A stretch of DNA of 64,000 nt. It comes from Lepidodermella squamata (lineage: Eukaryota; Gastrotricha). The DNA lies in NCBI GenBank assembly GCA_047495785.1, contig JBLDXI010000050.1, positions 310,001 to 374,000 of the forward strand. Reading direction: 5' to 3'. Below, one piece after another: positions 54,960 through 63,297 of this stretch. A program made the position numbers and the translations under genes. The notes beneath the pieces were generated by a model. It had not been told where the DNA came from and ran no database searches. It was given only the letters and a program-made list of their open reading frames with translations. Within the stretch, counting starts at the first letter, position 1, and every line of letters begins with the position of its first letter.

Positions 54960-56411
54960 ATGCAGAGCCAAAAATCCCCAGAACTAGCCTTTCACAATTC
55001 CCTCAATCTTTTCGGAGTTAAGCCTATACAAGAGCAGATAACAAACCAATACATCACCTCTTACAACGTTTTTTCCGGAGTTTCTGATTCTGGTTTCGAA
55101 TTTTCTATTCCTGGTGAGTACTTCGTAATTTATTGAAGCGTTATTGTTGACAATAAAGATGAATAGCCGACAATAACTACACTGCCTTGAATCGAAGCTT
55201 CCTTTCCTTTGAAATTTCGGTGAGCAAGACAAAGGATGCTGATGATGCGAATGCAAACAAAAACGTGGCATTGGTTAATAATGCTTTCCACACCGTTTTT
55301 CAGGTTAAAATGAATTATATGCACAACCATTATATAAAACGAAGATCTTTATCGATTTTTTCAGCGAGTTGATGTTTATGCCTCAGGCCAGCTTATTGGC
55401 GACATGGTTCCATACCAAGCATATAAAGCCTACATTTCACATCTTCTGGGCTGTACGGATGAGCAAAAATCGAAAAACCTAGTTTTGCAGGGATGGGCTG
55501 ACGATGCCCCTGACGATGAGGCTGAGGATGCTAACAAGTCAACAACTGTTAAGGATGTCGGGTGGGATGTTCGTCAAAAATGGACGTCTACAAACAAGAA
55601 ACGGTTGTTTTTGTGCGGCACCCCTTATTCCGAGTTGTTTTTTTGCCCAAAACTGCTATTGCCTCACACTCCTCTAGTTATTCGTTTTTCTACGAATTCT
55701 CCCGAGTTTGTCCTTTGGACTAAAAAAGACACTCCAGCGACGGACTCATGGAAATTTTTCATCCACAACCCTATGCTTCATATCAGACGTGTTGTCGTTG
55801 CTGATACCGTTTCACTTGCAGCAGAAAGGGCTCTAATGAGCGGTCCTGCACTATACCCTTTTCAACGTCAAACAGTCAAAATTTTGCAGTTGGCATCTGG
55901 GTCTTCAACGTATTCTTTTGGTGGATTGGTATTAGGGTCAATTCCAGCGCGTGTTATAATGGGGTTCGTTGCCGATAATGCCTTCAAAGGGACCTTGTCT
56001 ACATCACCATTCGCTTTTGAGCATTTCAACATTAATCAAATTCGGCTTTATCACGACAATAACAACATTCCACACAGTCCGCTGACGATAAACAACGAAA
56101 ATCGCGCTTTTCAATGCAGTGAGGCATATTTTGCCTTGGCACAGGCTCTTAACCCTTATTCCAACCGCCCGATCGGGTTGTCTCCAACTAGTTACGGGCT
56201 TCGTCATAAAACTTTGTTTGCTTTTGATATGTCTACGGATGGTTCAAATCAGGCTTATTCTAGCGCAAAGCATGGCTCTATTCGACTGGAATTGACGTTT
56301 AGTGCTGCTCTCGCAAAAAATGTCATTCTTGTGCTTTTATTTGAGAGTGATGGGATGGTTGAAATTAGTTCACAGCGTACCGTTGTAACTGATAATTTTA
56401 GCAGTTCATGA
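54960..56411 (+). CDS. MCP: Major capsid protein, double jelly-roll
   Basis: Three exons, 54960-55113, 55167-55303 and 55365-56411, with introns of 53 and 61 nt, giving 445 aa. Exon 2 ends in a NNAFHTVFQ segment continued in exon 3 by VDVYASGQLIGD and YQAYKAYISHLL. Further family landmarks are RLFLCGTPYSELFFCPKLLL, AERALMSGPALYPFQR, a GSIPARVIMGFVADNAFKG region, and SPFAFEHFNINQIRLY. These are the recurrent blocks of the Polinton hexon-like major capsid protein, which forms the icosahedral shell as trimers. All three exons stay in frame with no lesions. The gene stops 12 bp before the protease start. Two host-type introns within a capsid gene are unusual for a DNA virus lineage. Confidence 0.85.
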
Positions 56412-56423
56412 TTTTACGCCAAT

Positions 56424-57011
56424 ATGAATTCTGTCGAGTTGCTGCTTATCCTCAAGAAAATAAATCCTAACCATGCTCGTGTCCTACCGCGGGATTTTGC
56501 GTTACCGACTGTTGTAAGTGATGTGGAAACATTAATTCGAGAAGAAGCCATGCATTCGCTTTGCTACATTCTAAACGATGAAGTTTCTTCTATGGCAGGG
56601 AATCACTGGTTGGGACTTCGTATTAGCCGCAAAAGCATTGAAATCGTTGATTCCTATGGCAGAAATCTCCACGAGTATGGTTTGCGCGAGTTGATGAATT
56701 TTCTAGAGTTGACGGCAGAAGCTTTTCAGTGTCAAATTTTAATTAACTCTTTTAAGCTTCAAAGTGACCAAACTGAAGTATGCGGCTACTATGTGCTGTT
56801 TTTCCATCGAATGCTCTCTCTAGACATCAATTATTTTCAAATAATTCATTTTCTTAAATGGAATTTTGCGACTTATTGTGAGAGAGATTGTTATGTTTTT
56901 ACGTTCGTTTCATCATTGTTCGGATTTTATAAACAATATTTGAATCCGCATTTTGTTAGTCAGCCGACTGAATGCAAGTCTGCGAAACAAAAGTTCCCCT
57001 GTTGGATTTGA
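56424..57011 (+). CDS. PRO: Adenain-like maturation cysteine protease
   Basis: 195 aa. The C48/C5-type catalytic residues are visible in order: His in GNHWLGLRIS (about residue 72), acidic residue in EIVDSYGRN, Gln in LQSDQTEVCG and nucleophilic Cys in EVCGYYVLFF (about 117). In adenoviruses and Polintons this enzyme cleaves core and capsid precursors during virion maturation. Its last 40 bp overlap the start of the packaging ATPase gene in another frame. The C-terminal 60 residues after the catalytic Cys are hydrophobic and aromatic. The frame is intact. Distinction from Ulp1-like host SUMO proteases rests on the neighbourhood. Confidence 0.85.
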   Translation: MNSVELLLILKKINPNHARVLPRDFALPTVVSDVETLIREEAMHSLCYILNDEVSSMAGNHWLGLRISRKSIEIVDSYGRNLHEYGLRELMNFLELTAEAFQCQILINSFKLQSDQTEVCGYYVLFFHRMLSLDINYFQIIHFLKWNFATYCERDCYVFTFVSSLFGFYKQYLNPHFVSQPTECKSAKQKFPCWI

Positions 57012-57754
57012 CGATTAAACATCCTATGAGACTGCTTTTGGTCGGTCCGTCTTATTGTGGTAAAAGTGCAACATGTTTAAGGCTACTGGAACATCCGATG
57101 AGCATTATTCCAGTTCCTAATAGAGTCGTTCTCATTCAAGGCATTCCAAATCCTAACTTTGCTAAAAAAGTTCAGGAAGTTTGCCGTCGTAGTAGGAATG
57201 TTGAAGCTGAAGTTCTCACTGGTGGACTATCTTCCTTCAGTATAAGTGATTTCAATCCAGCCGATACCAACCTTCTCATAGTCGATGATGCGCAGCATGA
57301 AATAACGGAAGGTCTAGATATGTCAACGTTGTACATTGGCGGCTCTCATCATCGCAGTATAACTGTTATTGCTACTATGCAAAACCTTTTCCCAAAAGGT
57401 ATTCAATTTTTCATTTTCCAGTAACCTAATTTTTCATATGGGGCAATTGTAGGTCGTAGTGCCAGAGATGTTTTTTTGAACACGCAATTATTTTGCTTGT
57501 GGGCAAACAGAGCAGATCAGCAGCAAATTTCCCTCCTAGCGAGAAGGATCTTTCCTGCAAATGCTGGGTTTTTTATGGAAGCTTTTCACCTAGCTACATC
57601 ATCTAAGCCACATGGGTATTTGGTTGTTGATTTAAGTGAGCACACCGCAGAATGGGCTCGTTTGCGCGATGGTCTCGCTAACGATCTCACCAGTTTTTTT
57701 GTTTCTCCTGAAGATCTCGAAGAGCTACCTAAAATTGCAGATCTAGCATGTTAA
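56972..57754 (+). CDS. ATP: A32/FtsK-like genome-packaging ATPase
   Basis: Two exons, 56972-57398 and 57453-57754, with a 54-nt intron (GTATTC...TTGTAG) in phase 1, giving 242 aa. Walker A is GPSYCGKSA (about residues 24-32) and Walker B is NLLIVDDAQHE (about 106-116). A QNLFPKG sensor-like segment lies right at the intron, continued by ARDVFLNTQLF in exon 2. The FtsK/HerA-type ATPases of Polintons, poxviruses (A32) and virophages pump DNA into preformed capsids. The ATG at 56972 lies inside the protease gene (40-bp overlap). Intact. Confidence 0.88.
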
Positions 57755-57824
57755 TCTGGAATAATTGCTATAAAAATGAAGCTGTAGACAAGTGGAACTG
57801 TTTACCTTACTCTTATTGCTTATT

Positions 57825-58226
57825 ATGACTTATGATTTAGAGGAAAAATCTGAAATTTACCAAGCTCGAATCTTGCTAGAGGAACTGAATAAACCCTCTC
57901 TCGATCCTAATTTTGTGAGATTCCTGGTTGCTGTAGCTAATAAGCGAGCCATTAGTATTATTTGTGAAGCAGCGCTTAACATTTTGCACAAGCGAATCAA
58001 ATTGGAAATTTCCCTCGCCAAGCGTCTAAGGAGGCACGATAAATTTCTTCGAATTATCAGCAAAAAGTCAAAGTTTGGTCTTGAAGGCAATCGACGCCAA
58101 ATATTGCAGCTGTTTGCAAAGGATCTCCTCTCTTCAACTCTAGCACTCAAACTACTTTTAGCAGCAGTCAGAAAAATCATCCCAATTTTGCTTCGCCGTA
58201 GCAAACAGCAAAGTATATCAACATGA
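57825..58226 (+). CDS. Small basic helical protein conserved in Polintons
   Basis: 133 aa from the first ATG at 57825; the frame is open further upstream without an ATG. It is mostly alpha-helical, Leu/Lys/Arg-rich (ICEAALNILHKRIKLEISLA, KRLRRHDKFLRII) with a hydrophobic C-terminal helix (LLLAAVRKIIPILL). A protein of this size and pattern (helical, with a repeated EAALN...L motif and a basic middle) is commonly encoded after the ATPase in Polinton-type elements; its function is unknown. Its stop codon overlaps the next start (ATGA at 58223-58226). Confidence 0.6.
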   Translation: MTYDLEEKSEIYQARILLEELNKPSLDPNFVRFLVAVANKRAISIICEAALNILHKRIKLEISLAKRLRRHDKFLRIISKKSKFGLEGNRRQILQLFAKDLLSSTLALKLLLAAVRKIIPILLRRSKQQSIST

Positions 58227-59236
58227 AATCCCACTCGATTGTAAAACCGGTTAAGCGTGTACGGCTTGTCCCTCAAAATTATGCTGTCGACAAGGTTTGT
58301 GCATTTCAAGGCCCGTTAGTTCCAAACACACCTACGGCTACAGGGGGGGTGTCGACGAATGCGAACGAAGAGGCAACAAATGTAGATCCTACTTTCTCAG
58401 CAGCGGCTTCTGCTGCCCTAACTGCAACTTCACCCCAAAAAGCTTCACCCGACAGCCCAGCCGCAACTGCGCGCTCACCAGTTCCTCCCCAGCAAACAGG
58501 TGGGGGAAATCATCCATCGAATGAGATCAAAGATTTACTTGAGAAAATCGTAATATTGCTGAAAAATAACAATTCAATAAGCGACCAAAGCGATTCTGAT
58601 CTTTCGCCGGAAACGAAGAAAATAAGAGAAATTTCTAAAGAAATGACTGATCTCTTGTCTAGTTCTCAAGGTGAGGGAGTTGAAGCTTCAGTGATGGGGC
58701 GATACCGTGAACTTTTCAGGAGTCTGCAACAGTGGCGACGTAGACGAGCATTAATGACTGGAAAGCCAGCTGCATCTCCCAAGTCTCCTGAAAATTCTAA
58801 TCCCCCTCTGTCCAATGCCCATTCTCAGGCGGTGGCTCCACCGAAATCAACAGCTTTGGTAACTTCTTCTCCTGCCACTCGTAGGAAAATCTTGCAGAAT
58901 TCCTTAACATCTCTGGTCGAGTCAGAACAGTTGCAAATGAGTGGTAAGACGCTTCGAAGAGAGGGGGATTTAGAAACCATAATTCCTGATATGAAAAAAT
59001 TTATTGTCGATATAACTGATAACCGACGTAGGAAGCCAAATGCTGAAACTCTCAACCAGCTACAACGCTTACACAAAGATTTTCCAACACTTTTCCAACC
59101 TAATTTATTATCGAATGTTTATGCTAGCGCAATTCAAACATCACCCGAACTACAAGTTGGAAGTGGGATTGTGAAAAAGGTTAAAAAAACAAACACTAAA
59201 CGTGTAAATGCTTACGGTTGGTTGAAAATGTATTGA
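58223..59236 (+). CDS. Putative minor virion protein, disordered middle
   Basis: 337 aa. The N-terminus (VKRVRLVPQNY) resembles the conserved start of a Polinton/adintovirus protein of unknown function. The middle (about 40-240) is Ala/Ser/Pro/Thr-rich with short helical parts (EIKDLLEKIVILLKNN, RYRELFRSLQQWRRRR). The C-terminal 90 residues are more ordered and end with basic KKVKKTNTKR and YGWLKMY. Composition resembles scaffold or cement proteins, but that is inference. It overlaps the previous gene by 4 bp (ATGA), unusual for eukaryotic transcription units. A polyadenylation-like AATAAA lies at 59250. Confidence 0.55.
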   Translation: MKSHSIVKPVKRVRLVPQNYAVDKVCAFQGPLVPNTPTATGGVSTNANEEATNVDPTFSAAASAALTATSPQKASPDSPAATARSPVPPQQTGGGNHPSNEIKDLLEKIVILLKNNNSISDQSDSDLSPETKKIREISKEMTDLLSSSQGEGVEASVMGRYRELFRSLQQWRRRRALMTGKPAASPKSPENSNPPLSNAHSQAVAPPKSTALVTSSPATRRKILQNSLTSLVESEQLQMSGKTLRREGDLETIIPDMKKFIVDITDNRRRKPNAETLNQLQRLHKDFPTLFQPNLLSNVYASAIQTSPELQVGSGIVKKVKKTNTKRVNAYGWLKMY

Positions 59237-59293
59237 ACAGTGGAATTCGAATAAAGAAATTGATTTATCAATAGAGTTTTTAGTTTTTGAAGT

Positions 59294-59859
59294 TTACAGC
59301 CCAGTACTTCCGAAGCCTTTTGCGCCTCGAAACATGAAAGTAGTGGGCTCTGATTTTTCCTCCAGGTCTGGAAGTTCGTCTTGACCTTGATTTGTAGTTC
59401 CTGATGAGCTAGCTGTAATCGAAGAGTTGTCCTCGATAACTGATGGCAGAACGTGACGAAGGACTATCAACTGCGCTATTCTATCCCCGCAGTTTACTCG
59501 GAATGGTTTTTCCCGTAAATTGTGGAGAATTACGAAAAGTTCTCCTTCGTAATCACTGTCTGCAAAAACTTTCAGGATAAAGCATGGATGTAACACTTTA
59601 AAGACAGACCTATAACTCCACCGACAGTAATAATGTTTTCGAAAAGCGCGAGGCCTGAACGGCTCATAACCTGACCGTAGCACGACTTTGGTAGTTTTAT
59701 GCTAATTCCAGTAGCGATTCGGCGAGACGTGTTTGCTGGAATTGATTCATTAACTGATGAACAGACATCATAGCCTACAGATCCGCTAGTTGCTCGTCTA
59801 GGCAGAATTGCATTAGGAGTCAGACGTTTTACACGAAGCCGCGGAACACTAGGCGCCAT
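59294..59859 (-). CDS. DUT: dUTPase
   Basis: Two exons, 59859-59610 and 59559-59294, with a 50-nt intron in phase 1, giving 171 aa. All five trimeric dUTPase motifs are present: 1 ATSGSVGYDV, 2 GQVMSRSGLA, 3 GGVI split by the intron and continued DSDYEG, 4 GDRIAQLI, and 5 RGAKGFGSTG at the very C-terminus. The enzyme hydrolyses dUTP to dUMP, limiting uracil in newly made DNA. About 35 residues between motifs 4 and 5 are Ser/Asp/Glu-rich, longer than usual. The ATG at 59859 is preferred; three codons upstream in frame start with GTG. It is convergent with the preceding gene and divergent from the kinase gene. Confidence 0.92.
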
Positions 59860-59972
59860 CACTATCACCTTAGTTAAAGGGATGTGTTAAGGTTGAATAG
59901 ATTTTCCGTGCTTGCAGTATAAGTGGCTTTTCAGTAGCATTTGGAGTGGGAGCATTTCCATGGAATCTCCTT

Positions 59973-60456
59973 GGGAGCAGATGAAAAAACTCCATCGATT
60001 TGATGAATTGGCTTCTTTTTTGACTCTCATCTCAAGTGCCCAGAAGATATCTCCCCCTAGATATCTCCTTGGAATTTCCTAGGAGGTGGGGAGCAGATGA
60101 AAAAACTCCATCGATTTGATGAATTGGCTTCTTTTTTGACTCTCATCTCAAGTGCCCAGAAGATATCTCCCCCTAGATATCTCCTTGGAATTTCCTAGGA
60201 GGTGGGGAGCAGATGAAAAAACTCCATCGATTTGATGAATTGGCTTCTTTTTTGACTCTCATCTCAAGTGCCCAGAAGATATCTCCCCCTAGATATCTCC
60301 TTGGAATTTCCTAGGAGGTGGGGAGCAGATGAAAAAACTCCATCGATTTGATGAATTGGCTTCTTTTTTGACTCTCATCTCAAGTGCCCAGAAGATATCT
60401 CCCCCTAGATATCTCCTTGGAATTTCCTAGGAGGTGGGGAGCAGATGAAAAAACTC
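59973..60456. repeat. 116-bp tandem repeat, four copies plus a partial
   Basis: Unit starts are at 59973, 60089, 60205 and 60321, with a fifth 20-bp partial at 60437. Period is exactly 116 bp and the copies are essentially identical. Each unit carries a GATATCTCCCCCTAGATATC palindrome and CTTGGAATTTCCTAGG-like symmetry. It lies in the divergent intergenic region between the dUTPase and deoxynucleoside kinase starts, so it could be an enhancer, replication origin or packaging signal. Flanking 59860-59972 has a degenerate version, and 60457-60638 no gene. Confidence 0.95.
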
Positions 60457-60638
60457 ACAGGTTTGAATAGCCCTGCTTTTTTATTTCACAATAATGAGGC
60501 CTAGATGCCTTTTGAAACTTGTCTGTCCAATCATATTAGAGGTAAAACCCTATTAATGCAGCAACCGGATTTGCGCATGACTAGTCTAGGAGATTCGCAG
60601 TTTTAAATTTTTCTTTTACACACCCGACGCTCACAAAA

Positions 60639-61403
60639 ATGCCCAACTGTCTAAATATATTGATTGAAGGTAATAATCTTGTTACTCTTAAAAAATATTG
60701 GAATTCGAAGAATTCGAAAATATTTACAGGGAATATTGGATGCGGAAAAGGGAATGCTTCTCTATATACAATGGCCGCTATCAAAAAGCTCTTACTGCCT
60801 AAATTGTCGAGATTGTCACAAGATTGGAAGGTTGAACTTCACAGCGAGCCAGTTAATGAATGGAAGCATATGAAAAACACCTCTGGTAACTTAAACCTGC
60901 TCGACTTTTATTATAAAGACAAAGTGGCTAATGGATTAATTGTCCAGCAATCGATAATCATCGATTATCTTTTCAAATATGCCGGAGCTAACCAGGCGGG
61001 CAAAGTGGTCAATGTGTGGGATAGAAGTTTGCATAGTGCGATTCAGGTCTTTACACGTGCTTTAAGAAGTGACGCTTTGCTTAAACCCGAGCATCGAATT
61101 ATACTTGAAAATCTCACCAACTCTTATGTCTCGAGTTACGAGGGGAAGGTCTATCCAGTAGATTTGACACTGTATATTCGCGTCCCCCCTTCGATCTGTC
61201 TGGAGAGAATAGCTAAACGGGGTAGACCAGAGGAGCAAAAAATTGAACTGTCCTATTTGGAGAGGATACATCAGTTACACGATAAGTGGTTGTACGAGGG
61301 TGAGCACATGTACAACACAGTTACCTTTGAAAACATAGGTCCCCCAGGTAGCCTGCGATGTAAAATTTACGATTTTTTTGAAACATGGTCTCCGAAAATG
61401 TGA
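60639..61403 (+). CDS. DNK: Deoxynucleoside kinase
   Basis: Two exons, 60639-60669 and 60730-61403, with a 60-nt intron in phase 1, giving 234 aa. Splicing joins ILIEG to the P-loop GNIGCGKG; because the intron is a multiple of three and has no stop, the unspliced frame is also open but splits the P-loop. Other dNK landmarks are HSEPVNEW (EP-V-W substrate site), DRSLHSA (DRS/ERS motif) and the arginine-rich LID RIAKRGRPEE. The enzyme phosphorylates deoxynucleosides to monophosphates. It probably resembles the insect multisubstrate dNK/TK2 group. Together with dUTPase it forms a nucleotide-supply module in the element; host acquisition is plausible because both genes are spliced. Confidence 0.88.
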   Translation: MPNCLNILIEGNNLVTLKKYWNSKNSKIFTGNIGCGKGNASLYTMAAIKKLLLPKLSRLSQDWKVELHSEPVNEWKHMKNTSGNLNLLDFYYKDKVANGLIVQQSIIIDYLFKYAGANQAGKVVNVWDRSLHSAIQVFTRALRSDALLKPEHRIILENLTNSYVSSYEGKVYPVDLTLYIRVPPSICLERIAKRGRPEEQKIELSYLERIHQLHDKWLYEGEHMYNTVTFENIGPPGSLRCKIYDFFETWSPKM

Positions 61404-61643
61404 GCCTTTTTGAGCGTTTTGTTTAGTGGATTGCATGCTTTAAGTATACATTTCTGTTAAAACTTTCATTTATATCATATTCTTCTTATGTTTGCTGTTC
61501 GAAATCCCAATCGACAACTAGAGTAGAAGCTGAATATTCCAACCAAATTTTACAATTTTTAATTGATTTATATTTAATTTAATAAATCCTGTTTTTAAAG
61601 AAATCCATGACCCTTCCTTAGATTAATATTTCGGAAATATAAA
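61404..61643. other. AT-rich spacer
   Basis: No coding signal. AATAAA at about 61580 could serve the kinase transcript. Confidence 0.4.
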
Positions 61644-63098
61644 ATGAAATTGAATCAAGAACAAGAAGTTGCAATGAGTAAAATTACAGCGGCGATTGCT
61701 GAAGGCAAGCCGAAACTCTTTTTCTTGAGCGCGATGGCGGGGTCTGGGAAATCATATTTACTCAAGGCCCTTCAACGTTACTGTTTGGAGAACAAAGTGG
61801 TATACGAATCATGCGCATCTACCGGTATGGCAGGCCAAAGCATCGGCTCGAAAACAATTTTCTCTCACTTTCGTATTGACTACACTAAATAATGGGACGA
61901 ATTCAAGCTTGACGATGCGCCTCAAAATTCAACCCCCGAACAGAAACCTGCTGAATTGTACGGCTCAACCTGCGTGTTGATGATAGACGAAGTAATGACG
62001 CTCAACATTTCCATCTTGCGACAGGTGGACCATTTATTCCGGGATGCGAAGGAAAAACCGAACGAAATATTTGGTGGCATCATTGTTGTATTTTCTGCTG
62101 ACGTCTGCCAGCCGTTTCCAAATAGTTCAGGAATAGTCGCTACTGAAGAATCCATTGTCGGTCGCTCGTTTTTCAAGAGTGAATATTTTGAAAGTAGTGA
62201 AAAGCTGCATTTGCGAAGCTCTATGCGCTTAGATAAGACTGCAAGTGACTATCAAAAGTATGCGAATTGGTTATTGGACTTGGGAATCGGCCGCCTGACA
62301 GGTCCCCAAGTTCTTCTATACGACAATTACCATTTTGTCGACTCCACTTTTGAATTATGTACAAGCGTCTATAACAACTTTCAGCAGAACAAATCTGATC
62401 CAGTCTACTTGACCAAAAGGCTTATCGTTTCCATAGGAAACTCTGCTGTTGAAGCAATGAATGAGTTGTTGGTAAATATAGCCTGTTCACCGTCGGATTA
62501 CCATAAAATAGAGACAACATTCGGAGTTGACTGCGATGTTAGTGCGATTAAAATGGATTATAACGATGTACCCCAGCTCCATAGAGATCGTTTTGAAAAG
62601 ACTTCTGCTCGATTTTTCGCCGATTCACCCGTCTCAGTCGCTGTAGGAAGCGTTGTCTGCATCACAGCAAATTGTGAGGCTCTAGTGAACGGGACCCGAT
62701 TTTACCTAACACGAATTGTTGACCAAGAATTGTATGGAGTCCAACTGCCAGATGAGGCTAAAAAGGGGGAAATTAAGATTCCTCGGCAAACAATTTACTC
62801 AGGCAAAATAAGCAACTCTGCAGGAAATGGATGTTATCGTTTATTCAAAACAAACTACGCATTACGTTTAGGTTACTGCACATCCGTGGCCCGTGCTCAA
62901 GGTGTATCCGTTGAAATCCTCGGAGCATATCTACGACAAGCCCCAGGTCGTGCACATGGAGTTGTCTATGCGGCACTTTCACGAGGGATGCGTTCAGATC
63001 AGACATATGTGTGTGCTGACAAGAAAAGCGACCGTTGGATTGTGAGGGCATGCTGCTTTCAATGTGTAAAGGATTTCCATAACCAGCATGCGGAATAG
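61644..63098 (+). pseudogene. Pif1/RecD-like SF1 helicase with one in-frame stop
   Basis: A single reading frame of 485 codons from the ATG at 61644 to the stop at 63096-63098 is broken once by TAA at 61890-61892. Motif I is SAMAGSGKSYLL (about 28-39), motif Ia-like SCASTGMAGQSIG, motif II MIDEVM (after the stop), then PNSSGIV and SMRL segments. The C-terminal SF1 motifs VARAQGV and VYAALSRGM close the fold. Pif1-type helicases are found in several Polinton and virophage lineages and assist DNA replication. No GT-AG intron that preserves frame removes the stop, so it is a nonsense mutation, a read-through site or a sequencing error. The break separates the ATP-binding loop from motif II. Confidence 0.78.
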
Positions 63099-63297
63099 AT
63101 AAAAACAAAATTCTTCTCAAAATTGAAATAAATAAGACTATATTCTGATATTGTAAACTCCTTTCTCACATGCTTCATTCGCACTAGACTTCAATTATAC
63201 ACCTTGTTCGAAGTGCACATTTTACCTTTTACCCAATAAAAAATCACTTCCCTAATTGCAATTTATTTCAAATTTTAGTTGTTAAGAATGATAGAAA
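63099..63297. other. AT-rich spacer between helicase and polymerase genes
   Basis: No gene; AATAAA signals at about 63129 and 63236. Confidence 0.4.

Noticed and set aside
61850-61960. An intron removing the TAA in the helicase frame
   Set aside because: The only plausible GT...AG pair (about 61870 to 61943) shifts the reading frame into another stop, so the break was kept as a nonsense codon.
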